From: Streptomyces sp. Z26
Lineage (GTDB): Bacteria; Actinomycetota; Actinomycetes; Streptomycetales; Streptomycetaceae
DNA length: 64,000 bases
NCBI RefSeq assembly: GCF_003665095.1
Contig: NZ_RCHV01000002.1
Span: forward strand, 1,001,501-1,065,500
Direction: 5' to 3'
A program made the position numbers and the translations under genes. Shown here piece by piece: positions 1 to 8,798 of this stretch; the first letter of the stretch is position 1; each line of letters opens with the position of its first letter. The notes beneath the pieces were generated by a model. The model saw only the letters and a list, made by a program, of their open reading frames with translations, had not been told where the DNA came from and made no database searches.

Positions 1-328
1 ACCGGAGGCCGAGCACCGGCAGCCAGCCGACCTCGGCGCAGCGCACGGTGATCCGGCGGGCCCCCTTGTCGAACTCCGCGCGGTGGGCCGGAGTGCCGTC
101 CGGTTCGGCCTCCGCCGGACCGCCCAAGGGGCCCGCGACGAGGTCCAGCCGCCAGTGGCTCCCCCGGTCCGGCGGGGCGGACCGCCCGTCCGGGCCGGGG
201 AGCGGCGGGAAGAAGGGGGCGGCCAGCTCCGTCAGGGCGGCCGCGGTGCGGGGCTCCCCCGTGACGGCCAGCGTGATTCCGGCCGCCGGTACGGCCAGCA
301 GGCGGGTCGTCGGGTTCTCGGTCGTCAT
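1..328 (-). CDS. Unrecognised protein, N-terminal part only (runs off left edge)
   Basis: Only the first 109 residues are in the window. The start ATG (rc of 326-328) overlaps the stop of the upstream kinase gene in an ATGA junction, so it is the fourth gene of the radical SAM operon and probably translationally coupled. The visible part begins MTTENPTTRLLAVPAAG and continues with a hydrophilic, Pro/Gly-rich stretch and a RITVRCAEVGWLPVLGLR segment. No catalytic motif is visible. The general shape resembles the N-terminal region that precedes the P-loop in HprK-like kinases of peptide-modification clusters, but this is a weak impression and no function is assigned. Confidence 0.6.
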   Translation of the reverse strand, partial: MTTENPTTRLLAVPAAGITLAVTGEPRTAAALTELAAPFFPPLPGPDGRSAPPDRGSHWRLDLVAGPLGGPAEAEPDGTPAHRAEFDKGARRITVRCAEVGWLPVLGLR

Positions 329-1236
329 CGCAGCGCTTCCAGGATCGTGAGGCCCTCGGCCTCGAAGTCGGGGTCGTCGGTGCGCCGTGCCGCGGTCAGC
401 GTGGTGACGGCGCAGGAGAGCCGGGCGAAGTCGAGCAGGACCGGGTCGGGTGGCCCCGGGTCCGTGCCGCGCCCCCGGCGGTACGCGGCGGTGAACGCGG
501 CGCGACCGCCCGGGATCACGGCGAGCTCCCGATCCCACAGCCTCCGCAGGTCGACCTCGTACGGGCCCACAGCTGCCCGCTCGAAGTCGAAGACCAGCTC
601 GCGGCCCCCAGCCCCGCGGGCGACGTTGCGCAGCGAGAAGTCGCCGTGCAGCAGCACCCGCGGAGCGGTCGCCGCACGCCGACCGGCCTCCCTCACCCGT
701 GCGGCCGGGGCGGCTCGGGCCTGCCGGTCGCGGATCGGCCCGTACAGGTCCGGCGCTTCGGCTGCCAGCGCCGACAGCTGCGCGTCGAGCTGCTCCTGAC
801 CGGGTGTCAGGTGCCGTATCCCTCCCGGCGGCACCGTCTCGTGCACGGTGGCGAGCAGGTGCCCGGCGACCGCGGCGGATTCCGCGGTCGGCGGCAGCGG
901 GACCAGGTCCTCCCAGCCGAAGACGGCGTACGCGCCCAGCTCCGGATCCGTCCCGGTGTCCAGCAGACGCGTGCTGCGCGACGGGCCGACCGCCGGGGCG
1001 ACGAGTCGTTCGGTGGCGGCCCGGTCCCGGCGCGCGTAGAGCTTGACGAAGACCTCGCGTCCGGCGGCCGTGCCGCGGAACCAGGCGTTCGCCGACCGCT
1101 CCTTGCGGACGGGGGCCCGCACCTGGGTCAGGTGTCCGGCTCCGATCCGGGCCGCGAGACGGTCGGCGACCCGCTGCGGCACCAGGTCGACCGGTCCCCC
1201 GTGGAGGACGCCGCCGCTCCCGGGGTGCGCGGTCAC
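325..1236 (-). CDS. Aminoglycoside phosphotransferase-fold small-molecule kinase
   Basis: This 303-residue protein has the catalytic signature of the APH/choline kinase fold: a Brenner-type loop LLHGDFSLRNVARG (HGDxxxxN) followed by VFDFERAAVGPYEVDLRRL, where the Asp is the expected Mg2+ ligand. The family transfers phosphate from ATP or GTP to a hydroxyl of a small molecule. The substrate cannot be read from sequence, and antibiotic resistance should not be assumed. The start is the GTG at 1236: it overlaps the TGA of the upstream radical SAM gene (GTGA), and the reading frame further upstream only shadows that gene. Both ends overlap their neighbours by 4 bp. Within a two-radical-SAM operon a biosynthetic or self-protection kinase is likely (inference). 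Confidence 0.8.
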   Translation of the reverse strand: MTAHPGSGGVLHGGPVDLVPQRVADRLAARIGAGHLTQVRAPVRKERSANAWFRGTAAGREVFVKLYARRDRAATERLVAPAVGPSRSTRLLDTGTDPELGAYAVFGWEDLVPLPPTAESAAVAGHLLATVHETVPPGGIRHLTPGQEQLDAQLSALAAEAPDLYGPIRDRQARAAPAARVREAGRRAATAPRVLLHGDFSLRNVARGAGGRELVFDFERAAVGPYEVDLRRLWDRELAVIPGGRAAFTAAYRRGRGTDPGPPDPVLLDFARLSCAVTTLTAARRTDDPDFEAEGLTILEALR

Positions 1237-2498
1237 TTCGGCTTCCCGATCCAGGTGCAGAGGTAGTCCATGTGCACCAGGCGCTTGTCCGTCGGCACCG
1301 TGGGCTGCTGGGGGAACTCCTGCTTGGGCGCGACGTCTTTCGGGCAGTACGGGTCCCGCACGAACAGCGACCGCTGGCCCGTCTCGTGCGCGTGGTGCAG
1401 GTACGAGCGCCCGGCGCACCCGCCGCGGCAGGACTGGAGCAACTCGCAGCCGGCGCAGCCCTCCAGCAGGTGCGGGTTGGCGTTACGGCGGCGGAAGGAG
1501 GCGAACTGCGGGGAGCGGATGATGTCGTGAAGGTCGTCGACCCGCAGGTCCCCCACCTTGTAGTCGTGCAGGTACACGCACGGGGACACCGGGATGCGTC
1601 CGTCCGGGGTGATCGAGTGGATGCGGAACGAGGTGCGGCCGCAGGGACAGCCCTTCGCGTTCCGGTAGTCCGTCACCGCCGCGATCGGGGGCTCGCCGAG
1701 GTCGACCGGTGAGCAGTGCTTCATCAGGAAGGAGAAGCCCTCGTAGTACTGCTCGGCGGGCAGGAGCGAGTCCATGTGCTTGGACTCCACGGGCTTGATG
1801 GGGTTGATCCGGATGTGCGCGTCGTACTCGACGGCCAGCTCCAGCAGGCCCTCCAGGTGGGCCTGGGTGAAGTTCCAGTTCATCGCGCACATGATGATCG
1901 AGTGGTCGAGGCCGTACTCCTTGGCCAGTTCGAGGGTGCGGATCGCCTGCTTGTAGATCTTCGCGCCGCGGTTGGCGTTGTGTTCGTCCTCGAACGGGGA
2001 GTCGAAGCTGATGTCGAGGTCGTTGAGTCGGCGCCAGCTCGCGTTGTGGTCGCGTTCCAGGTGCAGGGCCGTGATGCCGGAGGTCGTGAGCCCGACGATG
2101 ATGCCCGCGTCGGTCAGTCCGTCGATGATCCGCGGCAGCATGGTGTTCTTCGGGTTCGGACCGTTGGTGAAAAGCGGTTCGTTGCCGCCCAGGTTCACCG
2201 TCTCGACGTTGTTCGCCGCCAGTTGCTCGACGATGCGGTCGACGATCTCCGGGCTGAAGTCCATGCCCTTCTCACGGGCGGACATCGAGTAGCAGTGGGT
2301 GCAGCGGTAGGGGCAGTCGTTGCCGAGCGTCCAGCCGATGTTCTTGATGTCGATCGGGCACTCGTCCGCCTCCTCGTACTCGATCGGGCCCACCGGCCGG
2401 GTGAAGTGCTCCTTCGCGTCGACCACCTCCAGCGGCAACGACGTGCGCTTCCAGGGGAGCTCCACCGGGCGGTTCTGCTCTGCGGACACGGTGACCAC
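1233..2498 (-). CDS. Radical SAM/SPASM-type oxidoreductase
   Basis: The 421-residue protein carries the radical SAM cluster motif CPYRCTHC (C62, C66, C69), followed by a GGNEPLF segment typical of the SAM-binding region. The C-terminal third has two Cys groups, KGCPCGRTSF...VSPC and GCAGCELLQSCRGGC...DPYC, which resemble a SPASM domain holding auxiliary Fe-S clusters. Such enzymes modify peptides or small molecules by 5'-deoxyadenosyl radical chemistry. The protein ends in an unusual tail, HMDYLCTWIGKPK, containing one more Cys. The gene lies 48 bp after a B12-binding radical SAM gene and overlaps a kinase gene by 4 bp. GTG at 2498 follows GGAAAG; a second in-frame GTG at 2489 is possible. 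The substrate is unknown, and no precursor peptide gene was found nearby. Confidence 0.85.
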   Translation of the reverse strand: MVTVSAEQNRPVELPWKRTSLPLEVVDAKEHFTRPVGPIEYEEADECPIDIKNIGWTLGNDCPYRCTHCYSMSAREKGMDFSPEIVDRIVEQLAANNVETVNLGGNEPLFTNGPNPKNTMLPRIIDGLTDAGIIVGLTTSGITALHLERDHNASWRRLNDLDISFDSPFEDEHNANRGAKIYKQAIRTLELAKEYGLDHSIIMCAMNWNFTQAHLEGLLELAVEYDAHIRINPIKPVESKHMDSLLPAEQYYEGFSFLMKHCSPVDLGEPPIAAVTDYRNAKGCPCGRTSFRIHSITPDGRIPVSPCVYLHDYKVGDLRVDDLHDIIRSPQFASFRRRNANPHLLEGCAGCELLQSCRGGCAGRSYLHHAHETGQRSLFVRDPYCPKDVAPKQEFPQQPTVPTDKRLVHMDYLCTWIGKPK

Positions 2499-2546
2499 GG
2501 CCTTTCCGTAGGGGGGGAACGGGAGAACGGGGGCAGTCGGGGAGGG

Positions 2547-4139
2547 TCAGCACAGGAAGGGGTTGTCGTCCGCGTCGTAGACGAGGCCGACCTTGCGGTA
2601 CGCCTCCTTCACCCGGGTGTCGAACTCCCGGTAGCGGGGGGCGGTGCGGACGAACTCCGTCTCGACCAGCTCGCGGACCTCCTCCTCGAGGTGCTCGGTG
2701 GCCGTGGGGCCGGCGGCGGCGTCGAGTACGAGGCGGAAGAACTCCAGGTCCGTCCCGCGCAGTTCGACGGAGATCCCGTGCATCAGGGCGAGTTCGGTGT
2801 CGTCCAGGGCCTTGGGGGCGGAGAGCGGGTCGATGGCCTTGTCGTAGACGGCCGCGTGCTCCTTCTGCCAGCGCTTGAGCGCGCCGTAGACGCAGCGCAC
2901 GCGGGGGTCCAGCACCTCGTAACGGGTGTTGCCGAGCGCGTCCTGGTCGACCTGCAGGTCGCCGCGCCTGGTCAGCGTCCTGGTGAAGTTGGTGCCGGCG
3001 GCGGCGTACATCTCGGTGAAGATGCCCTTGGAGATCGTCCACGCGTAGCGGAGCATCGCGGCGTAGTTGTCCTCCAGCTCCGCCAGCGTGGTGCGGTCGT
3101 CGAAGAGGATGTGACCGGCCTGGACGTAGATGCCGTGCGCGCGGAAACGGTCCAGGGCGGCGTAGTTCTCCTCCACGGTGGCTCGTTTGGCCATCCGGCG
3201 CAGGGCGGACTGCGAGAAGTTCTCGATGCCGCAGGAGAAGGAGAAGAACCCGGCGCGGGCGAGTTCCCGGACCACGTTCTCCTCCGCGCGGTCGGCGCGT
3301 ATCGAACCGCGCAGCCGGGGGCTCACTCCGCGGGCCTCGAACTCGTCGGCGAGCTCCGCGCACCAGGCGGCGTCGCGCGGCGGTTCGACCAGGGAGTCAT
3401 CGATGACCTTGAAGTAGCGGGCGCCGAGTTCCCACAGCTGCTCGATCTCGTCGGCGACGTCCCGGATGCTGCGCTGGCGCCAGTTCGATCCGCCGCCGAC
3501 CCGCTCGAAGGCGATGATGGAGCAGAAGGTGCAGGTGGCCTGGCAGCCGCGGGCGGTCTGCAGATGGACGAGGCTGCGCCGCGCGATCGTCAGATCGAGG
3601 GTGTCGCGATGCGGGTGCGGCAGCTGCGAGAAGGGCAGCTTGGGCGCGGGCTCGAAGTTGTGGTGCAGGGCGCCGTCCGCGTCACGGAAGCTCAGGCCAG
3701 GGATGCTCGCCAGCTCCGGGCTGCCCGTGCGCGCGTGCTCCGCGAGCATGCGCATCGGCAGCTCGCCCTCTCCGCGTACCACGGCGTCGAAACCGGCCTC
3801 GAGGAACTCGGTGGCGTGGAACGTCGGACCGTAGCCCCCGGCCACCGTCAACGGCCGGACCCCGGCCCGGCGCACCAGCCGCATGGCCTCGATGGCGCGC
3901 GTCATGTTGCTGCGGTAGCAGGCGAAGCCGACCAGCGCGGGGCGGGCCTCGACGATGCGCCGGGCCAGCGTCTCCACGTCGATACCCTGCAACCATCCGT
4001 CGACGAGGTCGACCTGGTGCCCTTCCTGGCGCAGGTAGGCGGCAAGGTAGCCGAGACCGAGGTTCTCCTCCGCGGTCCGGTGCGTGACCGGCGAGGGCGT
4101 GGCCAGCACGATGCGGTCCTGGCCGTTCCGTCTGCTCAT
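2547..4139 (-). CDS. B12-binding-domain radical SAM protein
   Basis: This 530-residue protein has an N-terminal Rossmann-like cobalamin-binding-type region (about residues 1-150, with LGLGYLAAYLRQEGHQVDLVDG and VAGGYGPTF). A radical SAM core follows, with CQATCTFC (C199, C203, C206) and a GIENFS segment. Members of this class perform radical methylations or ring rearrangements in natural-product and cofactor synthesis, or are simply annotated by domain. The exact reaction cannot be inferred. It is the first gene of the left-edge minus-strand operon, with only a weak ribosome site before the ATG at 4139. The protein ends in DDNPFLC. Confidence 0.85.
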   Translation of the reverse strand: MSRRNGQDRIVLATPSPVTHRTAEENLGLGYLAAYLRQEGHQVDLVDGWLQGIDVETLARRIVEARPALVGFACYRSNMTRAIEAMRLVRRAGVRPLTVAGGYGPTFHATEFLEAGFDAVVRGEGELPMRMLAEHARTGSPELASIPGLSFRDADGALHHNFEPAPKLPFSQLPHPHRDTLDLTIARRSLVHLQTARGCQATCTFCSIIAFERVGGGSNWRQRSIRDVADEIEQLWELGARYFKVIDDSLVEPPRDAAWCAELADEFEARGVSPRLRGSIRADRAEENVVRELARAGFFSFSCGIENFSQSALRRMAKRATVEENYAALDRFRAHGIYVQAGHILFDDRTTLAELEDNYAAMLRYAWTISKGIFTEMYAAAGTNFTRTLTRRGDLQVDQDALGNTRYEVLDPRVRCVYGALKRWQKEHAAVYDKAIDPLSAPKALDDTELALMHGISVELRGTDLEFFRLVLDAAAGPTATEHLEEEVRELVETEFVRTAPRYREFDTRVKEAYRKVGLVYDADDNPFLC

Positions 4140-4236
4140 GGCGTTCAGGATCGCCGTGGGCGATCTCTGCCCGATCGGCGTCGGATCACGGCGGGCGGAT
4201 CACGGGCCCGCCGGGGCGGCGCTCGGGCCGTGCGAA

Positions 4237-4278
4237 CGGCGCCGCCCGCCGGGCCGTGGAGCCCGGCGGGCGGCGCCG
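4237..4278 (-). terminator. Strong hairpin terminator after the suf operon
   Basis: A perfect 18-bp inverted repeat (4237-4254 and 4261-4278) with a 6-nt loop CGTGGA lies 59 bp past the last suf gene and before the radical SAM operon, both on the minus strand. It has no U-tract, as is usual in Streptomyces. It separates the two operons. Confidence 0.85.
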
Positions 4279-4337
4279 TGGTGGTGCGGGTGGTGCTCGT
4301 ACGGCGTCCCGGGCGGGGGCGCCGTACGCGGGTGGGC

Positions 4338-4667
4338 TCAGACGTTGAAGCCGAGCGCGCGCAGCTGCTCGCGCCCGTCGTCGGTGATCTTGTCGGGGCC
4401 CCACGGCGGCATCCAGACCCAGTTGATCTTCAGGTCGTTGACGATGCCCTCGGTCGCGGCCCGCGCCTGGTCCTCGATGACGTCGGTCAGCGGGCAGGCC
4501 GCGGAGGTCAGCGTCATGTCCAGCGTCGCGACGTTCGCGTCGTCGACGTGCACGCCGTAGATCAGACCCAGGTTGACGACGTCGATCCCCAGCTCGGGGT
4601 CGACCACGTCGTACAGCGCCTCGCGGACCTCTTCCTCGCTCGCGGGCTTGGTGGTGGTCTCGCTCAT
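4338..4667 (-). CDS. MIP18/DUF59-family Fe-S assembly factor (SufT-like)
   Basis: A 109-residue protein containing the DUF59 core: ALYDVVDPELGIDVVNLGLIYGV, then TLTSAACPLTDVIEDQ with the conserved Cys, and WVWMPPWGPDKI. In Actinobacteria this protein closes the suf operon and is thought to help deliver or mature Fe-S clusters (family knowledge). The ATG at 4667 overlaps the sufU stop (ATGA), so the two are probably translationally coupled. The longer frame upstream only shadows sufU. A terminator hairpin follows. Confidence 0.85.
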   Translation of the reverse strand: MSETTTKPASEEEVREALYDVVDPELGIDVVNLGLIYGVHVDDANVATLDMTLTSAACPLTDVIEDQARAATEGIVNDLKINWVWMPPWGPDKITDDGREQLRALGFNV

Positions 4668-5131
4668 GCGGTCCTCTCCTTCGCAGCGCCCTCGCCCAAC
4701 GCCTGGGCGGTGGCGTCCTTCCATGCCATCCAGCTCAGCAGAGCACACTTCACACGTGCCGGGTACTTCGAGACGCCGGCGAACGCGACCGCGTCCTCCA
4801 GCACCTCCTCCATCGCGTCGTCCGGCTCCAACTGGCCCTTGGACTGCATCAGTTCCAGGAACGCGTCCTGGATCCTGCGCGCCTCGTCCAGTTCCTTGCC
4901 GACCAGCAGCTCGTTCAGCACGGACGCGCTGGCCTGGCTGATGGAGCAGCCCTGGCCCTCGTACGACACGTCCGCGACCGTCTCGCCCTCGTACCGCACC
5001 CGCAGGGTGATCTCGTCACCGCACGTCGGGTTCACGTGGTGCACCTCGGCGTCGCCGTCGCGCAGTCCGCGCCCGTGCGGGTGCTTGTAGTGGTCCAGGA
5101 TCACGTCCTGGTACATGGAGTCGAGCTTCAC
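4664..5131 (-). CDS. sufU: SufU, Fe-S assembly / zinc-dependent sulfur acceptor
   Basis: The 155-residue protein has the three conserved Cys positions of the SufU/IscU fold: NPTCGDEITL, GQGCSISQAS and ARVKCALLSW. The actinobacterial/Firmicute SufU type works with SufS as a Zn-bound sulfurtransferase that accepts persulfide sulfur. The 48-bp gap to sufS and the overlap with the downstream DUF59 gene fit co-transcription. The C-terminus (EGAAKERTA) is unstructured. Confidence 0.93.
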   Translation of the reverse strand: MKLDSMYQDVILDHYKHPHGRGLRDGDAEVHHVNPTCGDEITLRVRYEGETVADVSYEGQGCSISQASASVLNELLVGKELDEARRIQDAFLELMQSKGQLEPDDAMEEVLEDAVAFAGVSKYPARVKCALLSWMAWKDATAQALGEGAAKERTA

Positions 5132-5179
5132 GAATCCGTCCGTCCCTGGCCTGTGCTTGCGCGGGCCCGTCGCCTGTCG

Positions 5180-6448
5180 CTAACCGAAGAAGTTCCGTAC
5201 CTGCTCCAGGCCGTCCACGAGGGCGTCGACCTCCGCCGGCGAGGAGTACAGGTAGAACGACGCTCGCGTGGTCGCGGGAATTCCGTAGCGCAGACACACC
5301 GGCCGTGCGCAGTGGTGACCCACCCGGACCGCGATCCCCTGCTCGTCGAGCACCTGACCCACGTCGTGCGGGTGGATGTCGCCGAGCGTGAACGAGATCG
5401 TGGCGCCCCGGTTCTCCCCCGTGACCGGACCGATGATCCGCAGGTCCGGGACCTCGCGCAGCCTGCCCACCGCGTACTCGGTGAGCGCGTGCTCGTGCGC
5501 CTGGACGCGGTCCATGCCGATCGCGGACAGGTAGTCCACCGCCGCGCCCAGCCCGACGGCCTGCGCGATCGGCGGCGTGCCCGCCTCGAACTTGTGCGGC
5601 GCCGGGGCGTACGTCGACGAGTGCATCGACACCGTCTCGATCATCTCCCCGCCGCCCAGGAACGGCGGCAGGTCGTCCAGCAGGCCCTTGCGGCCCCACA
5701 GCACGCCGATGCCCGTCGGGCCGCACATCTTGTGCCCGGTGAAGGCGACGAAGTCGGCCTGGAGCGCCTGCACGTCCAGCGCCATGTGCGGCGCGGCCTG
5801 CGAGGCGTCCACGACGACCAGGGCGCCGACGTCCTGGGCGCGGCGGACGATCTCCTCGACCGGGTTGACCGTGCCCAGGATGTTGGAGACCTGCACGAAG
5901 GAGACGACCTTCGTCTTCTCGGTGATGACCTCGTCGATGTTCGACAGGTCCAGCCGACCGTCGTCGGTCAGCCCGAACCACTTCAGCTTCGCGCCCGTAC
6001 GCTGCGCCAGCAGCTGCCACGGCACGATGTTGGAGTGGTGCTCCATCTCCGTGATGACGATCTCGGTGTCCCGCTCCACGCGGTACGGCTCGTCCGCCCA
6101 ACCCAGCATGTTCGCGACCAGGTTGAGGGACTCCGAGGCGTTCTTCGTGAAGACGACCTCGTCGCGGCTCGGCGCGTTGATGAACGCGGCGACCTTGTCG
6201 CGCGCGCCCTCGTACAGCGCCGTGGCCTCCTCCGCCAGCACGTGCACCCCGCGGTGCACGTTGGCGTTGTGCCGCTCGTAGTAGCCGCTCAGGGCGTCGA
6301 GGACCTGTCGCGGCTTCTGCGAGGTCGCGGCGTTGTCCAGGTACACGAGCTTGGCGCCGTCGTGGACCGCGCGGTCCAGGATCGGGAAGTCCTTGCGGAT
6401 CGCCTCCGTGTCGAGCAGGCCGGGAAGTCCGCGACCGGAATCCGTCAC
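5180..6448 (-). CDS. sufS: SufS, group II cysteine desulfurase
   Basis: This 422-residue PLP enzyme converts cysteine to alanine and passes the persulfide to SufU. Visible features are MEHHSNIVPWQLLA, the PLP-binding Lys in FTGHKMCGPTGIGVLWG, and the catalytic Cys in VGHHCARPVCLRYG near the C-terminus. The length is normal for the family. The ATG at 6448 overlaps the sufC stop (ATGA). Confidence 0.95.
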   Translation of the reverse strand: MTDSGRGLPGLLDTEAIRKDFPILDRAVHDGAKLVYLDNAATSQKPRQVLDALSGYYERHNANVHRGVHVLAEEATALYEGARDKVAAFINAPSRDEVVFTKNASESLNLVANMLGWADEPYRVERDTEIVITEMEHHSNIVPWQLLAQRTGAKLKWFGLTDDGRLDLSNIDEVITEKTKVVSFVQVSNILGTVNPVEEIVRRAQDVGALVVVDASQAAPHMALDVQALQADFVAFTGHKMCGPTGIGVLWGRKGLLDDLPPFLGGGEMIETVSMHSSTYAPAPHKFEAGTPPIAQAVGLGAAVDYLSAIGMDRVQAHEHALTEYAVGRLREVPDLRIIGPVTGENRGATISFTLGDIHPHDVGQVLDEQGIAVRVGHHCARPVCLRYGIPATTRASFYLYSSPAEVDALVDGLEQVRNFFG

Positions 6449-7209
6449 GCGGGTGCGCCCCCCTTCACGTACGCCTCGTAGCCCTCCGCCTCCAGCTTGT
6501 CCGCCAGCTCCGGACCGCCGGACTCGGCGATGCGGCCCTGTGCGAACACGTGGACGTGGTCGGGCTGGATGTAGCGCAGGATGCGCGTGTAGTGGGTGAT
6601 CAGCAGGGTGCCGACCTCGCCCGTCTCGCGGACGCGGTTCACGCCCTCGGACACGATGCGCAGGGCGTCGACGTCCAGGCCGGAGTCGGTCTCGTCGAGG
6701 ATCGCGACGCTCGGCCGGAGCAGCTCCAGCTGGAGGATCTCGTGGCGCTTCTTCTCACCGCCGGAGAAGCCCTCGTTCACGTTCCGCTCCGCGAAGGCCG
6801 GGTCGATCTTCAGCCGCTCCATGGCCTCCCGGACCTCCTTGACCCACAGCCGCAGCTTCGGGGCCTCGCCGCGGATGGCGGTGGCGGCGGTGCGCAGGAA
6901 GTTGGAGACGGAGACGCCGGGGACCTCGACCGGGTACTGCATGGCGAGGAAGACACCGGCGCGGGCGCGCTCGTCGACGGACATCTCCAGGACGTCCTCG
7001 CCGTCGAGCCGCACCGAACCGCCGGTGACGGTGTACTTGGGGTGTCCGGCCAGCGAGTACGCCAGCGTGGACTTGCCGGAGCCGTTCGGACCCATGATCG
7101 CGTGCGTCTCGCCCTGCTTCACGGTCAGGTCGACGCCGCGCAGGATCTCGCTCGGACCGCTCTCGGTCTCGACGGACACGTGCAGGTCATTGATCTCAAG
7201 CGTTGCCAT
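6445..7209 (-). CDS. sufC: SufC, Fe-S scaffold ATPase
   Basis: The 254-residue ABC-type ATPase of the SufBCD scaffold has Walker A in IMGPNGSGKST, a signature motif GFSGGEKKRHE and Walker B AILDETDSGLD. It is cytosolic and powers cluster assembly on SufB-SufD. It starts 7 bp after the ferredoxin gene and overlaps sufS by 4 bp, so it sits inside one operon. Confidence 0.96.
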   Translation of the reverse strand: MATLEINDLHVSVETESGPSEILRGVDLTVKQGETHAIMGPNGSGKSTLAYSLAGHPKYTVTGGSVRLDGEDVLEMSVDERARAGVFLAMQYPVEVPGVSVSNFLRTAATAIRGEAPKLRLWVKEVREAMERLKIDPAFAERNVNEGFSGGEKKRHEILQLELLRPSVAILDETDSGLDVDALRIVSEGVNRVRETGEVGTLLITHYTRILRYIQPDHVHVFAQGRIAESGGPELADKLEAEGYEAYVKGGAPA

Positions 7210-7216
7210 GGGGAAC

Positions 7217-7558
7217 TCAGGACTCCTGGTTGACGGAGACGAGCACGGCCGCGTCGGGGCCGTCTCCTTCGATCATTACGGGGTATACGGGCACGGGCCG
7301 GGTCGCGGGCAGGCCCGAGGGCTTGCCCGTACGCAGGTCGAAACTCGAACCGTGCAGCCAGCACTCGATCTGGCAGTCCTCCACGTCGCCCTCGGAGAGG
7401 GAGACGTGGGCGTGCGAGCAGATGTCGTGGATCGCGAACACCTCGCCCTCCGTGCGTACGAGGGACACGGGCGTGCTGTCGACCTCCACCCGCTTCGGGG
7501 TGTCCTCCGCCAACTCGCCCAGCCTGGCGACACGTACGTAACCGGCGGCGCTGGTCAT
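7217..7558 (-). CDS. Rieske-type [2Fe-2S] ferredoxin of the suf operon
   Basis: The 113-residue protein is a stand-alone Rieske domain. The ligand pairs are visible as DICSHAHVSL (CxH) and ECWLHGSSFD (CxxH). It resembles the small ferredoxin components of ring-hydroxylating or nitrite reductase (NirD-like) systems. Its placement between sufD and sufC is conserved in Streptomyces suf operons, where a role in electron supply or cluster carriage is assumed rather than proven. The ATG at 7558 overlaps the sufD stop. Confidence 0.9.
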   Translation of the reverse strand: MTSAAGYVRVARLGELAEDTPKRVEVDSTPVSLVRTEGEVFAIHDICSHAHVSLSEGDVEDCQIECWLHGSSFDLRTGKPSGLPATRPVPVYPVMIEGDGPDAAVLVSVNQES

Positions 7559-8733
7559 ACGGACGCTTCCAGCTCGGACTCGATCTTCGCCAGCAGGCGC
7601 TCCTCCACGTCCGGCAGGCCCACCTGCTGCACCAGCTCCGCGAAGAAGCCGCGCACGACCAGGCGCCGCGCCTCGCGCTCCGAGACGCCGCGGGCCATCA
7701 GGTAGAACAGCTGCTCGTCGTCGAAGCGGCCGGTGGCGGAGGCGTGCCCGGCGCCGACGATCTCTCCGGTCTCGATCTCCAGGTTCGGCACCGAGTCGAC
7801 GCGGGAACCGTCGGTCAGCACCAGGTTCCGGTTGACCTCGTACGTGTCGGTGCCCTCCGCCGCCTTGCGGATCAGCACGTCACCGATCCACACCGCGTGC
7901 GCGTCGGCGCCCTGCAACGCGCCCTTGTACGCCACGTCGCTGCGGCAGTTGGGGCTGTCGTGGTCGACGAACAGGCGGTGCTCCTGGTGCTGGCCGCTGT
8001 CGGTGAAGTACAGCCCGTACAGCTCGGCCTCGCCGCCCGGAGCCGCGTAGTTGATCCGCGGGTGCAGCCGGACCACGTCGCCGCCGAAGGTGACGACGAC
8101 CGACTTGAAGCGGGCGTCGCGGCCGACCAGCGCGTTGTGCTGGGAGCAGTGCACGGCGGTGTCGTCCCAGTCCTGCACGGAGACGACGGTGAGCCGGGCG
8201 CCGTCGCCGAGCACGTACTCGACGTTGGCGGCGCGCACCGTGTCCCCGGTGTGGTCGATGACGACGACCGCCTCGGCGAAGGCGCCCAGCTCGAACACGG
8301 TGTGCCCGTAGCTGACGCCGCCCTCGCCGTGCACGCCGAGCCGGATCGGCTCGGTCAGCACGGCGTCCTTCGGCACCGTCACGACGGTGGCCTTCTCGAA
8401 CGCGCTGAACGCCTGCGCCGCGACCCGGTCCACGGGCGTGCCCGCGCGGCCGAGGCGCGCGTCGTCGCGCGCGACGGTCTCGACGGTCACGCCGTCCGGC
8501 GCGGTCAGCTCGACCTTCACCGAGCCGGACGCCTCCGCGGTGCCGTCGTGCAGCCCCCGCAGCCGCTCCAGCGGGGTGAAGCGCCACTCCTCCTCGCGGC
8601 CGTGCGGCACGGGGAAGTCGGCCACGTCGAAGGACGGCTCCGCGCTCATCCTCGTGGCGACGGTGGACTCGGCGGCCACCGCGATCGATCCGGTGGTGTT
8701 CGAACCGACCGGGATGTTCTGAGCCTCAGCCAT
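7555..8733 (-). CDS. sufD: SufD, scaffold subunit of SufBCD
   Basis: The 392-residue protein belongs to the SufB/SufD family. Its C-terminal beta-helix region includes [36 protein letters not shown], the conserved SufD core. It partners SufB and SufC in Fe-S assembly. The N-terminal extension (about 35 residues, Ala/Thr/Ser rich) is poorly conserved. The gap to sufB is 65 bp, and the gene overlaps the ferredoxin by 4 bp. Confidence 0.95.
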   Translation of the reverse strand: MAEAQNIPVGSNTTGSIAVAAESTVATRMSAEPSFDVADFPVPHGREEEWRFTPLERLRGLHDGTAEASGSVKVELTAPDGVTVETVARDDARLGRAGTPVDRVAAQAFSAFEKATVVTVPKDAVLTEPIRLGVHGEGGVSYGHTVFELGAFAEAVVVIDHTGDTVRAANVEYVLGDGARLTVVSVQDWDDTAVHCSQHNALVGRDARFKSVVVTFGGDVVRLHPRINYAAPGGEAELYGLYFTDSGQHQEHRLFVDHDSPNCRSDVAYKGALQGADAHAVWIGDVLIRKAAEGTDTYEVNRNLVLTDGSRVDSVPNLEIETGEIVGAGHASATGRFDDEQLFYLMARGVSEREARRLVVRGFFAELVQQVGLPDVEERLLAKIESELEASV

Positions 8734-8798
8734 GTCTCTCTAGTCTCTGAAGTGTTCGTTCGTCTGCGGGTCGGACGGCCTGGTGCGGGCGGGGCCCG

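Noticed and set aside
1716..5090. A 1124-codon plus-strand open frame
   Set aside because: It mirrors the radical SAM and suf genes on the opposite strand, which have clear motifs and coupled starts.
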